Below are positions 1 through 11,100 of a DNA stretch of 64,000 bases, one piece after another. The stretch covers positions 1,922,001-1,986,000 of the forward strand of contig NZ_CP010536.1 in NCBI RefSeq assembly GCF_000832305.1, written 5' to 3'. A program made the position numbers and the translations under genes. The first letter of the stretch is position 1. Every line of letters starts with the position of its first letter. The DNA is from Cupriavidus basilensis. GTDB lineage: Bacteria > Pseudomonadota > Gammaproteobacteria > Burkholderiales > Burkholderiaceae. The notes under the pieces were generated by a model that worked only from the letters and a program-made list of their open reading frames with translations, was not told where the DNA came from and did no database searches.

Positions 1-497
1 CCACCGAGCGCAGCCAGATTACCGTGCCGGAGGGCTTCGTGCCGGACGCGCTAAAGCCATTGCAGGGCTTCATGCACCGCTATGCGCCGTGGCTGGTGGG
101 GGCGGGCGGCGATGTGACGATCGGGCCGGCGCCCAGGCGCATGCCGGTCAACCTGCTGGCCAATATCCAGCCGCTGTCGGAGACCAGCGATGTCGGGGCC
201 AAGGCCGAGCATGCGGCCAGGTTGGTGGGCTTTGCGCTCAAGCTGAGATCGGACCTGGCCTCCGTGCCGGAAGGTGCGACCGACGCGGATCTGGGCAAGA
301 CTTACGCCGACCTGGTCAAACCGATGCTGGCACTCAGCAAGTGCCCGGACTTTGTTGTGAACCGCGGCCACTACTTCGGCACGGCGGAGTTCAACAACCA
401 GGCCGGCCTGAGCGCCGATGAGCAATCGTTCGGGCAGGAGCCGGTATTGAGCGATGACGACAAGCGGGCCTTGATTGCCTTTCTCAAGACGTTTTGA
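1..497 (+). CDS. C-terminal part of a probable c-type cytochrome (RoxA/MauG-like), cut by window edge
   Basis: The gene enters from the left edge; the reading frame is open from base 3 and ends at 497, giving about 164 visible residues. No CxxCH haem motif lies in the visible part. The C-terminus (NRGHYFG, then LSDDDKRALIAFLKTF) resembles the end of large di-haem cytochromes related to RoxA and di-haem peroxidases, which commonly finish with a DKxALIxFLK helix. The GMC oxidoreductase and molybdenum hydroxylase genes follow closely on the same strand, so it could be an electron acceptor or partner for those enzymes; that is inference. The family call rests only on the C-terminal signature. Confidence 0.5.
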   Translation, partial: TERSQITVPEGFVPDALKPLQGFMHRYAPWLVGAGGDVTIGPAPRRMPVNLLANIQPLSETSDVGAKAEHAARLVGFALKLRSDLASVPEGATDADLGKTYADLVKPMLALSKCPDFVVNRGHYFGTAEFNNQAGLSADEQSFGQEPVLSDDDKRALIAFLKTF

Positions 498-518
498 CGT
501 AGGCGGCGCGGCGGGGAT

Positions 519-2393
519 ATGTCTGCTCCAGACGAACAAGCATGGGATTACGTGATCGTCGGTTCCGGCGCGGGTGGCGGCACGCTCGCCGCGCGGCTGG
601 CGCAGGCCGGCATGCGCGTATTCCTGCTCGAGGCCGGCAACGATGCGGGCGAGCCCGGCACGGCTTGCATGCCGGAGGACTACGAGGTGCCGGCGTTTCA
701 TGCCTGCGCCTCCGAGAACCCGGCCATGAGCTGGAATTTCTTTGTGCGCCACTACGCGGACGATGCGCAGCAGCGCAGGGACCCGAAGTACGGCGGCGAA
801 GGCGTGCTCTATCCCCGGGCGGCGACGCTCGGCGGCTGTACCGCGCACAATGCGATGATCTTCCTCTACCCGCACGACTCCGACTGGGACGGCATTGCCG
901 AGCTGACCGGCGACCACTCGTGGAAAGCCACCCGCATGCGCCGGTACGCCAAGACGCTGGAGCAATGCCGGCACCGTCCGCTGTGGGCGCTCGCGCGCCG
1001 CCTTGGCTTCGATCCCACGGCGCACGGCTGGGACGGATGGCTCAGCACCGAGCGCGCGTTCCCGCTGGAAGCGCTGACCGACGATGCGCTCACGCGCCTG
1101 ATCCTGGGCTCCATGGAAATGGCCGCGCGCAGCGTGCCGCGGCGCCTGCATGCGCTCCTGCGCTTCTTGCGCTGGCAGGGCGATCCGAACGCCAGGATCT
1201 GGGCAAGGCGATGTTTCGAAGGCGTTTGCTACACACCGCTTTCCACACGCGGGCATGCGCGCCACGGCGCGCGCGAACGGGTGCTGGAGGTGGCGACCCG
1301 CCTGCCGTCGTGCTTGCATGTCGAGATGGACGCGCTGGCCACGCGCGTGCTGCTGGACGCGCACGGCACGGCAACCGGTGTCGAATACCTGAAGGGCAAG
1401 CGCCTCTATCAGGCCCATGTCTCGCCAAGCACGGCGCCCGGCGTGCGCCATGAAGTGCACGCGCGCCGTGAGGTGATCCTGGCGGGCGGCGCGTTCAATA
1501 CGCCGCAACTGCTGATGCTGTCGGGCATTGGCCCTGCCGAGCACCTTCGGGCGCACGGCATTGCCGTGAAGGTGGATTTGCCGGGCGTCGGGCGCAATCT
1601 CCAGGATCGCTATGAGGTGGGCGTGGTAAGCCGGATGGCGCAGCCGTGGCGCATCCTTGATGGCGCCCGCTTCCAGAAGGACGATCCGGCCTATTGCAGC
1701 TGGCGCGACCGCCGGCAGGGGGTCTATACCTCCAACGGCGTGGCGATCGCGGTTGCACGTCGCTCACGCAAATCCGCGCCAGTGCCGGATGTGTTCTGCA
1801 TGGCGCTGGTTGCGCATTTCACCGGCTACTTCCCGGGTTACTCCAAGCTACTCGCCCAGAGCGACGATGCACTCACCTGGGCCATTCTCAAGGCACACAC
1901 GCGCAACCGCGCGGGCACGGTGCGGTTGTGCAGCGCGAATCCGCTGGAGCCGCCCTTGATCAATTTCCACTATTTCGAAGAAGGCGGGGCGGGGGCGGAC
2001 GAGGATCTGCGCGCGGTGATCGACGCCATCCGCTTTGTGCGCAAGCTGGCAGCGCCGCTGGCTGAGCGCGGCGTGATCGTGCAGGAGCAGCTTCCTGGCG
2101 CGCACCTGCGCAGCGACGAGGAGCTGGGCGGCTATGTGCGCGACAACGCCTGGGGGCATCACGCCTCGTGCAGTTGCGCCATCGGCGCGCGCGCGGCGGG
2201 CGGCGTGCTGGGCAGCGATTTTTCCGTGCATGGCACGCGCGGGCTGCGGGTTGTCGACGCGTCCGTCTTTCCGAGGATTCCGGGCTTCTTCCTGGCCAGC
2301 GCGGTCTACATGATCGCCGAGAAGGCTGCCGATGTGCTCTTGCACGAAGCGAAAGCCGCGCCGAGGGTGGCGGAGAAGGCGGCGAAGGTGTAG
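519..2393 (+). CDS. GMC family FAD-dependent oxidoreductase
   Basis: A 624-residue flavoprotein of the glucose-methanol-choline family. The FAD-binding Rossmann motif is at the N-terminus (VGSGAGGGTLAARL, residues about 14-27) and is followed by the ribose-binding LEAG. A GMC loop TLGGCTAHN lies near residue 108 and the C-terminal signature HHASCSCAIG with VVDASVFPRIPG lies near residue 550. The family oxidises alcohols or sterols and delivers electrons to O2, quinones or cytochromes; the substrate cannot be told. There is no signal peptide. The start lies 21 bases after the upstream cytochrome stop and is preceded by GCGGGGA. The gene probably forms an operon with the genes on either side. 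Confidence 0.88.
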   Translation: MSAPDEQAWDYVIVGSGAGGGTLAARLAQAGMRVFLLEAGNDAGEPGTACMPEDYEVPAFHACASENPAMSWNFFVRHYADDAQQRRDPKYGGEGVLYPRAATLGGCTAHNAMIFLYPHDSDWDGIAELTGDHSWKATRMRRYAKTLEQCRHRPLWALARRLGFDPTAHGWDGWLSTERAFPLEALTDDALTRLILGSMEMAARSVPRRLHALLRFLRWQGDPNARIWARRCFEGVCYTPLSTRGHARHGARERVLEVATRLPSCLHVEMDALATRVLLDAHGTATGVEYLKGKRLYQAHVSPSTAPGVRHEVHARREVILAGGAFNTPQLLMLSGIGPAEHLRAHGIAVKVDLPGVGRNLQDRYEVGVVSRMAQPWRILDGARFQKDDPAYCSWRDRRQGVYTSNGVAIAVARRSRKSAPVPDVFCMALVAHFTGYFPGYSKLLAQSDDALTWAILKAHTRNRAGTVRLCSANPLEPPLINFHYFEEGGAGADEDLRAVIDAIRFVRKLAAPLAERGVIVQEQLPGAHLRSDEELGGYVRDNAWGHHASCSCAIGARAAGGVLGSDFSVHGTRGLRVVDASVFPRIPGFFLASAVYMIAEKAADVLLHEAKAAPRVAEKAAKV

Positions 2394-2419
2394 GCAGGCG
2401 GGACATTGGAGGTGCAAAC

Positions 2420-2854
2420 ATGGCATACGACGTACGCACGCTGCTGGAAATGCGCCAGGACGAGCTTGACGATCTGTTTCGCAACAGCCCGGCCGGCGAT
2501 ATTCCGGATGGCGAGGCCACCGGCACCGCGATCATCTCGCCCGGCACCGTATTCACCGAGAGCATCGCCAAGATGATCAACCTCTTTGCCTGGCAGGGAA
2601 AGGTCTTCGACGCCAGGCGCGGCGTTCTCAAGAACCGCGTCTCCATCTTCGGGCTCGAGGCGATCCTGGCGAAGGTGTACAAGGGCGAGAGCTGGCTTGA
2701 CCAGAAGGAGTGCGTTGTCCTGGACTATTCCGCCACATCGCTGGTCGCGCATTGGATCCGTGACGAGATTCGCTGCATCGCGCCCGGCGTATATCTTGGC
2801 AAGGTGTACTGGGACAAGCATCGCCTGATCGATTTCTGCCTCGCGTTCCGATGA
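2420..2854 (+). CDS. Conserved hypothetical protein in GMC/molybdenum hydroxylase operon
   Basis: A 144-residue soluble protein with no signal peptide and no motif I recognise. The ATG at 2420 follows GGAGG at about 2408-2412, an excellent ribosome site, so a longer reading with an earlier start is not favoured. Its stop overlaps the next start as ATGA (2851-2854), which implies translational coupling to the molybdenum hydroxylase large subunit. The sequence has a mid-protein segment rich in aromatic and acidic residues (FAWQGKVFDARRG) and ends IDFCLAFR. Its position between a flavoenzyme and a molybdoenzyme suggests an accessory or small-domain enzyme role, but no function can be assigned. 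Confidence 0.7.
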   Translation: MAYDVRTLLEMRQDELDDLFRNSPAGDIPDGEATGTAIISPGTVFTESIAKMINLFAWQGKVFDARRGVLKNRVSIFGLEAILAKVYKGESWLDQKECVVLDYSATSLVAHWIRDEIRCIAPGVYLGKVYWDKHRLIDFCLAFR

Positions 2855-5118
2855 AGCGCAGAGCGTTCCTGGTCGCTGGCATTGGCGGGGCCGGTGCGTT
2901 GCTGGTCGGCTGGTCGGTGCTGCCGCCTCGGCAGCGGCTGGCCACGTCGCAGCCGTTGCCGGCGGTTGGCACGCAGGTGGGGCTCAATGGCTGGGTCAAG
3001 GTCGCGGCGGACAACACCGTCACCATCATGATGTGCCGCTCCGAGATGGGGCAGGGCGTGCACACCGGCCTGGCCATGGTGCTGGCCGACGAGCTGGATG
3101 CCAACTGGGCACAGGTGAAGGTTGAGCACGCGCCCGTGGACAAGATCTACAACAACCTGGAAGTCGTCGTGGAGGATCTCCCGTTCCGAGCGGACGACGA
3201 CGGCGTGGCCAGGCATCTGGCCGCCTGGCTGACCCGCAAGCTCATGCGCGAGATCGGCGAAATGGTGACAGGCGGTTCGTCGAGCCTCAATGACCTGTGG
3301 AACCCGATGCGCGAAGCCGGCGCATCCGCCCGCGCGATGCTGATCGGCGCGGCGGCGGCGCGGTGGAACGTGCCAGCGGGCGCGTGCCGCGCGCAGGACG
3401 GCAAGGTACTGCATCCCTCCGGAAAAACAGCCACCTTCGGTGAACTGGCGGCCCAGGCCGGGCAGCTCCCGCTGCCGGCAAAGGTGGCGCTGAAGACGCC
3501 ATCCGAATTCAAGCTGATCGGCAAGGACATACGCCGCATCGAGGCCGCATCCAAGATCGACGGCACGGCGCGTTTTGGCATCGACGTGCTGCCCGAGGGC
3601 TTGCTGTACGCCAGCGTGACGATGTGCCCGACCCTGGGCGGCACGGTGGCGAGCTTCGACGGCGCGGTTGCCGCCGCGATGCCGGGCATCGTCAAGGTGC
3701 TCGCGGTCGATGCCTACAACGGCGGCACCGGCGGGGTGGCGGTGATCGCCGACAACGCGTACCGGGCCATGAAGGCGCTGGATGCGGTCAAGATCGTGTG
3801 GAACCCTGGCGCCGCCGCCTCGCTGTCCAGCCCGGAGGTGAGCCGCCGCCTCGCGCAGGCGCTGGATGCCTCCGACGGCCACGCCTATTACCGCCACGGC
3901 GATGTCGACGCGGCATTGAAGTCAGCCGCCAAGCCCGTCAGCGCCGAGTACAGCGCGCCCTACCTCGCGCATGGGGCGGTGGAGCCCATCAACTGCACGG
4001 TGCAGGTGCGCGACGGCGCGGCCAGGGTTTGGGTCTCGACGCAACTGCCTGGCCTGGCGCGCCGGGCGGTATCGAAGGTCCTTGGCATCGATGCCGACAA
4101 GGTGGATGTGCAGCCGCAACTGATCGGTGGCGCGTTCGGGCGGCGGCTGGAGGTGGATTTCATCTCCCAGGCCGCAGCCATCGCGCGCGCGGGCGGTGGA
4201 CGGCCGGTGCAGACGATCTGGTCGCGCGTGCAGGACACCACGCACGACTTCTACCGGCCTGCCTGCCTCTCGCGCTTCAAGGCCGGGCTCGACGGCGCGG
4301 GCAACCTGGTGGCCTGGCACAACACGTCGGCCAGCCAGGCGGTCGTGCCGGCCATGCTGGCGCGCTTGCTTGGCCTGCCCGGCCTGGGCATCGACAAGAC
4401 CACGACGGAGGGCGCATTCGACCGGCCCTACGAATGGCCGAACGCGCGCGTCGGGCATGTGATTGTCGACCTGCCGGTGCCGGTGGGCTTCTGGCGCTCG
4501 GTGGGCCACTCGCACCAGGCATTTTTCACCGAGAGCTTTATCGACGAGCTGGCGGCGGCCGCTGGCAAGGATCCCGTTGCATTCCGCGCCGGCCTGCTGG
4601 CCAGGCATCCGCGCCATCTGGCCGTGTTGCACATGGCAGCGGACAAGGCCGGCTGGGCAAAGCCGTTAGGGAAGACGGCAGACGGTGCCGCACGCGCACG
4701 CGGGGTGGCGCTGCACGAGGCATACGGCAGCATCGTCGCGCAGGTGGCGGAGGTATCCGTGGCGCCGGACAAGACCGTGCGCGTGCACCGCGTGGTGTGC
4801 GCGATCGATTGCGGGCTGCCGGTGAATCCGAACCTGATTCGCCAGCAGATGGAGAGCGCGATCATCTTTGGCTTGTCGGCCGCGCTGTTCGAGGAGATCA
4901 CGATCGTCGACGGCCAGGTGCACCAGAAAACGTTTGGCGATTTCCCCGTCATCTTCATGAACAACTGCCCGGCCATCGAAACCTACATCATGCCAAGCCA
5001 GGACCATCCCCAGGGTGTGGGTGAACCGGGCACGCCGCCCATTGCGCCGGCAGTGGCCAATGCCCTGTTTGCGCTGACGGGACAGCGCCTGCGCGCGTTG
5101 CCCTTGAAACTGGCCTGA
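2851..5118 (+). CDS. Molybdopterin-binding large subunit, isoquinoline 1-oxidoreductase-type
   Basis: A 755-residue large subunit of the xanthine oxidase superfamily, IorB subfamily. The N-terminus KRRAFLVAG followed by a hydrophobic stretch is a Tat signal, so the holoenzyme should act in the periplasm. The C-terminal [17 protein letters not shown] contains the catalytic glutamate region typical of molybdenum hydroxylases, and GGAFGRR near residue 430 is a molybdopterin contact motif. These enzymes hydroxylate N-heteroaromatics or oxidise aldehydes and pass electrons to c-type cytochromes. The order large subunit then [2Fe-2S] subunit is seen directly. The partner cytochrome may be the truncated gene at the left edge. 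The substrate is unknown. Confidence 0.88.
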   Translation: MKRRAFLVAGIGGAGALLVGWSVLPPRQRLATSQPLPAVGTQVGLNGWVKVAADNTVTIMMCRSEMGQGVHTGLAMVLADELDANWAQVKVEHAPVDKIYNNLEVVVEDLPFRADDDGVARHLAAWLTRKLMREIGEMVTGGSSSLNDLWNPMREAGASARAMLIGAAAARWNVPAGACRAQDGKVLHPSGKTATFGELAAQAGQLPLPAKVALKTPSEFKLIGKDIRRIEAASKIDGTARFGIDVLPEGLLYASVTMCPTLGGTVASFDGAVAAAMPGIVKVLAVDAYNGGTGGVAVIADNAYRAMKALDAVKIVWNPGAAASLSSPEVSRRLAQALDASDGHAYYRHGDVDAALKSAAKPVSAEYSAPYLAHGAVEPINCTVQVRDGAARVWVSTQLPGLARRAVSKVLGIDADKVDVQPQLIGGAFGRRLEVDFISQAAAIARAGGGRPVQTIWSRVQDTTHDFYRPACLSRFKAGLDGAGNLVAWHNTSASQAVVPAMLARLLGLPGLGIDKTTTEGAFDRPYEWPNARVGHVIVDLPVPVGFWRSVGHSHQAFFTESFIDELAAAAGKDPVAFRAGLLARHPRHLAVLHMAADKAGWAKPLGKTADGAARARGVALHEAYGSIVAQVAEVSVAPDKTVRVHRVVCAIDCGLPVNPNLIRQQMESAIIFGLSAALFEEITIVDGQVHQKTFGDFPVIFMNNCPAIETYIMPSQDHPQGVGEPGTPPIAPAVANALFALTGQRLRALPLKLA

Positions 5119-5134
5119 GCCCCGGGAGAAAGCC

Positions 5135-5593
5135 ATGCTGCCCCTGAACATCAACGGTAAGACTGTCTCCGTGCAGTCCGACCCGGACACCCCGCTGCTG
5201 TGGGTGCTCCGGTGCGAGCTGGGGTTGACCGGCACCAAGTATGGCTGCGGCATCGGCGTTTGCCGGGCCTGTACGGTGCAGTTGAACGGCGCGCCGCAGG
5301 TCGCCTGCATGAGCCCGGTCTCCACGCTGGCCAATATCCGGATCGTGACCATCGAAGGCTTGCGCGGCGCGCAGGCGCAAGCCTTGAGGGCGGCCTGGCT
5401 CGATCTGGACGTGGTGCAGTGCGGCTACTGCCAGAGCGCGCAGCTCATGACCGCCAGCGCGCTCCTGAGAAGCATCCCGAAGCCCAGTGATGCCGACATC
5501 GATAGGGCAATGGCGCACATTGTCTGCCGCTGCGGCACCTACCCGCGGATCCGCGCAGCCATCCACCAGGCCGCCGGGCAGCCACGCACCTGA
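5135..5593 (+). CDS. [2Fe-2S] small subunit of molybdenum hydroxylase (IorA-like)
   Basis: A 152-residue protein with both iron-sulfur domains of the family: the N-terminal plant-ferredoxin type cluster motif CGIGVCRAC (about residues 44-52), and a C-terminal four-helix domain with CGYC and CRCGTYPRI. It carries electrons from the molybdenum site out to the acceptor. It has no signal of its own and is presumably co-exported with the Tat-tagged large subunit, as known for this class. It starts 16 bases after the large subunit stop with GGGAGAAAGCC before the ATG. Length and motif order are normal for the family. Confidence 0.92.
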   Translation: MLPLNINGKTVSVQSDPDTPLLWVLRCELGLTGTKYGCGIGVCRACTVQLNGAPQVACMSPVSTLANIRIVTIEGLRGAQAQALRAAWLDLDVVQCGYCQSAQLMTASALLRSIPKPSDADIDRAMAHIVCRCGTYPRIRAAIHQAAGQPRT

Positions 5594-5814
5594 GGCAGCC
5601 CCGCCCGGCGAGGGTTTTTACCGATAACGTGAACGCAGGGCGCGACAAAGAATGAAACCCCGATTCCTGTTCAGGTTGTTTTGCGCCATGCCCATCGCGG
5701 CGAAACCGCCCTTCGCGCTCACAAGCGGGTTGCGTCCGCTCATCCATGGCATGGCGTGCCGATTCACGCCGTGCTGACCGGTCCCGGCGCGGTTGGCTTG
5801 CCTGGGCATCGTCA

Positions 5815-5869
5815 ACGAGCCACCAACGAGCCATCAACGAGCCACCAGCGAGCTACCAGCGAGCCACCA
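5815..5869 (+). repeat. Five tandem 11-bp repeats next to a ribosome binding site
   Basis: Five consecutive copies of an 11-base unit close to ACGAGCCACCA run from 5815 to 5869 and stop one base before the GGAG that serves the ATG at 5880. Copies 2 and 4 each carry a single T for C in the CCA part and the last two copies begin GC rather than AC. The unit is not a multiple of three, so it is unlikely to be coding. Confidence 0.9.
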
Positions 5870-5879
5870 AGGAGACCCC

Positions 5880-7826
5880 ATGCCGGACAACGCAAGCTGT
5901 GCCCACGCGGCCACGGCTGACTTTCACCGCCTGCTGGCGCGCGAGCTGCCGGAGCACGACGAGCAGGACTGGGAAGACGCGCAGTGCGGCTTTGTCGGCA
6001 CCATCCCCAATGCCAAGGTGGCGCGCGCCAACGGGCACGGCGTGTGGAACCTGGAGGCCTACGGTTTTCTTGACGCCGCCGAGGCGCCGGATACCGTCAA
6101 CCCCAGCCTGTGGCGGCAGGCGCGCCTGAACCGCATCCACGGCCTGTTCCAGGTCACGCCGCGCATCTTCCAGGTGCGCGGGTTCGATATCGCCAATATC
6201 ACCTTTATCGAAGGCGACACCGGCGTGATCGCGCTGGACGCGCTGACCTGCCCGGAGACCGCCGCGGCGGCGCTCGCGCTGTACCGGGCGCATCGCGGCA
6301 ACCGCACGTTGCACACCGTGATCTACAGCCACAGCCACGCCGACCACTTCGGCGGCGTGGCGGGGCTGGTTGACGAGGCCGATGTGCGCGCCGGGCGGGT
6401 CCAGGTGATCGCGCCCTCCGGCTTCATGCACCACGCCATCGCCGAGAACGTGATCGGCGGCGTGGCCATGGCGCGCCGCGCGCAGTTCCAGTTCGGCCAC
6501 ACGTTGGCCAAAGGGCCGGCGGCGCAGGTGGATGCCGGCCTGGGCAAGACGCTGCCAATGGGCCGCTCGACGCTGATCGCGCCGACGCGGTCGATCGAGG
6601 CCGAGCACGAGATCCACGTGATCGACGGGCTGGAGATCGAGTTCCAGCTCACGCCCGAGACCGAGGCGCCCTCCGAGATGCACCTCTTCATCCCGTCCGA
6701 GGGCGCGCTCAACCTGGCCGAGAACGCTACCCACAATTTGCACAACCTGTGCCCGCTGCGCGGCGCCAAGGTGCGCGACGCGCTGGCGTGGTCCAAGTAC
6801 CTGCACCGCGCGCTGCGCCGCTACGGCCCGCGTACCGAGGTGGTGCTGGCCCAGCATCACTGGCCGACCTGGGGTGCGGAGCGCGCCCGGCGCTTCCTGT
6901 CCGAGCAGCGCGACCTGTACCGCGTGCTGCACGACCAGACCGTGCGGCTGATGAGCCACGGCCTGAAGGCCGGCGAGATCGCCGAAGGGCTGCAACTGCC
7001 GGAGCCGCTGGCCAGGCGCTGGCACACGCGCGGCTACTACGGCACCGTGTCGCACAACGTCAAGGCGATCGTGCAGCACTACCTGAGCTGGTACGACGCG
7101 CATCCGGCCAACCTGCATGCGCTGCCACCGGTGGCCGCCGCGCGCAAGCACCTGGAATACATGGGCGGCATCGACGCCGTGATGGCCAAGGCCCGCGCCG
7201 ACTACGAGCGCGGCGAGTTCCGCTGGGTGGCCGAGGTGCTCAAGCACGCGGTCTACGCGCATCCCGCGCATGCCGAGGCGCGCGAGCTGGCGGCCCGCGC
7301 GCTGGAGCAGATGGGCTTCCAGGCCGAGTCGGCGACGTGGCGCAATGCCTACCTGCTGGCCGCGCGCGAGTATCGCGAAGGGCCGCCGCAGGCCAATCCG
7401 CAGGGGCCACCGGCCAACGCGCTGATGGGCGCGATGAGCAACGAGCTGCTGTTCGACGCGCTGGCGGTGCGCATCCACGGCCAGCGCGCGCAGGGCATGG
7501 CGTGCCAGATCGGCTGGCAGTTCACCGACAGCGGCGAGCATTGGGTGAGCACGCTGTCCAACTGCGCGCTGAGCAGCCTGCAGGTGGAGGCGGCCGATGT
7601 GGCCGATGCGGCGGACATGGCGGGCACGCCGGACGTGGTCATCGAGACCAGCCGCGACACGCTCGACGCCGTGCTGGCCCGGCGCTGGACGGCGGCCGAG
7701 GCGGTGGCGCAAGGCCGGCTCGCGCTGCGCGGCGATGTGTCGCTGCTTGCGCGCTTCATGGGCTTGCTGGACCAGTTCAGCGGCAGCTTCCCGGTGGTGG
7801 ACGCGGCCCCCTGGCCGGACCGCTGA
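5880..7826 (+). CDS. Alkylsulfatase-like metallo-beta-lactamase fold hydrolase (SdsA1 family)
   Basis: A 648-residue protein. The zinc motif HSHADH (HxHxDH, near residue 146) is followed by FGG, and a second zinc-binding segment NLAENATHNLHNLCP fits the SDS hydrolase group. The C-terminal about 130 residues (from NALMGAMSNELLFDALAVRI) match the SCP2-like sterol-carrier domain that closes type III alkylsulfatases. Such enzymes cleave primary or secondary alkyl sulfates to alcohol and sulfate. The ATG at 5880 is chosen because AAGGAG precedes it by five bases; a longer reading would run through the tandem repeat. There is no clear signal peptide, unlike some secreted relatives. Confidence 0.87.
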   Translation: MPDNASCAHAATADFHRLLARELPEHDEQDWEDAQCGFVGTIPNAKVARANGHGVWNLEAYGFLDAAEAPDTVNPSLWRQARLNRIHGLFQVTPRIFQVRGFDIANITFIEGDTGVIALDALTCPETAAAALALYRAHRGNRTLHTVIYSHSHADHFGGVAGLVDEADVRAGRVQVIAPSGFMHHAIAENVIGGVAMARRAQFQFGHTLAKGPAAQVDAGLGKTLPMGRSTLIAPTRSIEAEHEIHVIDGLEIEFQLTPETEAPSEMHLFIPSEGALNLAENATHNLHNLCPLRGAKVRDALAWSKYLHRALRRYGPRTEVVLAQHHWPTWGAERARRFLSEQRDLYRVLHDQTVRLMSHGLKAGEIAEGLQLPEPLARRWHTRGYYGTVSHNVKAIVQHYLSWYDAHPANLHALPPVAAARKHLEYMGGIDAVMAKARADYERGEFRWVAEVLKHAVYAHPAHAEARELAARALEQMGFQAESATWRNAYLLAAREYREGPPQANPQGPPANALMGAMSNELLFDALAVRIHGQRAQGMACQIGWQFTDSGEHWVSTLSNCALSSLQVEAADVADAADMAGTPDVVIETSRDTLDAVLARRWTAAEAVAQGRLALRGDVSLLARFMGLLDQFSGSFPVVDAAPWPDR

Positions 7827-8010
7827 GCCTGGTCGCGGTGAGTCGGGTTCAAGTGGTTTGCGTGGGTTAAGTAGGTAAAGTGGCTTATGAGGCGCAATTG
7901 GCCCGGGTGTCGCCCGGCCCGCGTGATGGCTGCGGAGCTTGTCCGGGCCGCCGCCGCCTTTGTCCGTCAAGCCGCCTCTGCTGCAACGCGGGAAACCCCC
8001 CTCGACAAGG

Positions 8011-8016
8011 TATAAT
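8011..8016 (+). promoter_or_regulatory. Possible -10 element upstream of purL
   Basis: A perfect TATAAT stands 86 bases before the purL ATG in otherwise G+C-rich sequence. No good -35 hexamer is visible 16-18 bases upstream, so only the -10 match supports it. Confidence 0.4.
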
Positions 8017-8101
8017 CCCGGTTTCCCGCCAGCACGGCGCCCCAACCAGCGGCGCCGGCCGGTAGCAGCCCCTACCTCCTGCCCTCCCGACCGCTCAGAC
8101 C

Positions 8102-11100
8102 ATGGCGCATTTCTCGTGCTTCCCCGGTGCATTGGCGCTTTCCGCCTTTCGCCAGCAACGCCTGCTCACCGCCCTCAAGCAGATCGACGCCGACATCGAG
8201 TCGGTACACGGCCAGTTCCTGCATTTTGTCGACACCGACGTGCCGCTGTCGCAAGACGACAGCGCCCGCATCGCCGCGCTGTTGACCTATGGCGCGCCTT
8301 TCGAGGCACAAACCGACGGTGATCGCTTTGTGGTGATTCCGCGCTTCGGCACCATCTCGCCGTGGGCCAGCAAGGCGACCGACATCGCGCACAACTGCGG
8401 CTTCGAGCACGTGCACCGCATCGAGCGCGGCATCGAGATCACCGTGATCTGCAAGAAGGGCCTGCTGCGCGGGCGCAAGACGCTGGATGCCGGCACGCGC
8501 GCCGCGGTGGCCGCGCACCTGTTCGACCGCATGACCGAAAGCGTGGTGGCTTCGCGTGAAGACGCCGCCGGCCTGTTCCAGGAACTGCCGGCCAAGCCGC
8601 TGCGCTTCATCGATATCTCCGGTGGCCGCGCCGCGCTGGCGCAAGCCAATACCGAAATGGGCCTGGCCCTGTCGGAAGACGAGATCGACTACCTGGTCGA
8701 TGCCTACGCCAAGCTGGATCGCAACCCGACCGACGTCGAGCTGATGATGTTCGCGCAGGCCAACAGCGAGCATTGCCGCCACAAGATCTTCAACGCCACC
8801 TGGACCATCGACGGCGTGCAGCAGGACAAATCGCTGTTCGCCATGATCCGCAACACCCACCAGCTCAACCCGCAAGGGTCGATCGTGGCGTACTCGGACA
8901 ACTCCGCGGTGATGGAAGGCGATGTGGCCGAGCGCTGGTTCCCGCGCGGCGCCGAGCAGAAGTACGGCCGCCATGAGGCGCTCACCCACACGCTGATGAA
9001 GGTGGAAACGCACAACCACCCGACCGCCATCTCGCCGTTCCCCGGCGCCTCCACCGGCGCCGGCGGTGAAATCCGCGACGAAGGCGCCACCGGCCGCGGC
9101 GGCAAGCCCAAGGCTGGCCTGACCGGCTTCACGGTCTCCAACCTGATGCTGCCCGACGCCGTGCAAGGCTGGGAAAACGCGCGCGACGCCGCCCAGCCGG
9201 TGGCGCACCGCAACCCGGACGACAAGGTGAGCGTGACCGGCAAGCCGGACCGCATCGCCTCGCCGCTGCAAATCATGACCGAAGGCCCGCTTGGCGGCGC
9301 CGCGTTCAACAATGAATTCGGCCGCGCCATCCTGGGCGGCTACTTCCGCGTCTACGAGCAAAACGTGGGCGGCACCGTGCGCGGTTATCACAAGCCGATC
9401 ATGATCGCCGGCGGCATCGGCAACATCGACGCCGGCCACACGCACAAGAAGGCGCTGCCGGCCGGCTCGCTGCTGATCCAGCTGGGCGGCCCGGGCATGC
9501 GCATCGGCATGGGCGGCAGCGCCGCCAGCTCGATGGCGACCGGCACCAATACGGCCGACCTGGACTTCGATTCGGTCCAGCGCGGCAACCCGGAAATGGA
9601 GCGGCGCGCGCAGGAAGTCATCAACGCCTGCTGGCAGCTCGGCGACGACAACCCCATCCTGTCGATCCACGACGTGGGCGCGGGCGGCATCTCCAATGCC
9701 TTCCCCGAGCTGGTGGACGGCGCGGGCCGCGGCGCGCGCTTCGACCTGCGCCAGGTGCACCTGGAAGAGTCGGGCATGAGCCCGGCCGAGATCTGGTGCA
9801 ACGAGTCGCAGGAACGCTATGTGATGGCGGTGGCGCCGGAGTCCTTCCCGCTGTTCCAGACCATGTGCCAGCGCGAGCGTTCGCCGTTTGCCGTGGTGGG
9901 CATCGCCACCGAAGAGCAGCAGCTGCAACTGGTCGATGCGCATGTCGACGCGGCGCTCAAGGAACACTATGCCGTGAACATGCCGATGGACGTGCTGCTG
10001 GGCAAGCCGCCGCGCATGCACCGCGACGTCAGGCACGTGGAGCAAAGCCTGCCCCCGGTGGACGTGACCGGCATCGCGCTGGACCAGGCCGTGCGCGACG
10101 TGCTGCGCCACCCGACCGTGGCCAGCAAGTCGTTCCTGATCACCATCGGCGACCGCACGGTCGGCGGCATGAACGCGCGCGACCAGATGGTCGGCCCCTG
10201 GCAGGTGCCGGTGGCCGACGTGGCGGTGACCACGCTCGACTACAAGGGCCGCGCCGGCGAAGCCATGACCATGGGCGAGCGCACGCCGCTGGCCGTGATC
10301 AACGCCCCCGCTTCGGGCCGCATGGCCATCGGCGAGGCGCTGACCAACCTGGCCGCCGCGCCGGTCAAGGACCTGGGCAAGGTCAAGCTGTCCGCCAACT
10401 GGATGGCCGCCTGCGGCGTGGACGGCGAAGACGCCAAGCTGTACGACACCGTGCACGCGGTCGGCATGGAACTGTGCCCGGCGCTGGGCATCAGCATCCC
10501 GGTGGGCAAGGATTCGCTGTCCATGCGCACCAAGTGGCAGGACGACGGCGTCGACAAGGAAGTGGTCGCGCCGGTCTCGCTGATCATCTCGGCGTTTGCC
10601 GCCGTGGATGACACCGACCGCACCTTGACCCCGCAACTGCGCACCGATGCGGGCGACAGCGTGCTGATCGCCATCGACCTGGGCCGTGGCAAGAACCGCT
10701 TGGGCGGCAGCATCCTGGCGCAGGTGACGCAGCAGGTTGGCGACACCACGCCGGACGTGGACAGCGCCGAAGACCTGAAGAACTTCTTCAACGTGATCCA
10801 GCGCCTGAACCGCGAGGGCAAGCTGCTGGCTTACCACGATCGTTCCGACGGCGGCTTCATGGCCGCGCTGGCCGAGATGGCCTTTGCCGGCCATTGCGGC
10901 CTGTCGCTCAACGTCGACATGCTGGCGCTGGACCCGGTCCAGGAACAGGACTTTGGCGACGCCAAGAACTGGGCGCAGCAAATCTCCGGCCGCCGCGACG
11001 AGCAGACCCTGCGCGCGCTGTTCTCGGAAGAGCTCGGCGCGGTGATCCAGGTACGCCAGGAAGAGCGCGACGGCGTGTTCGCCGTGCTGCGCGAAGTTGG

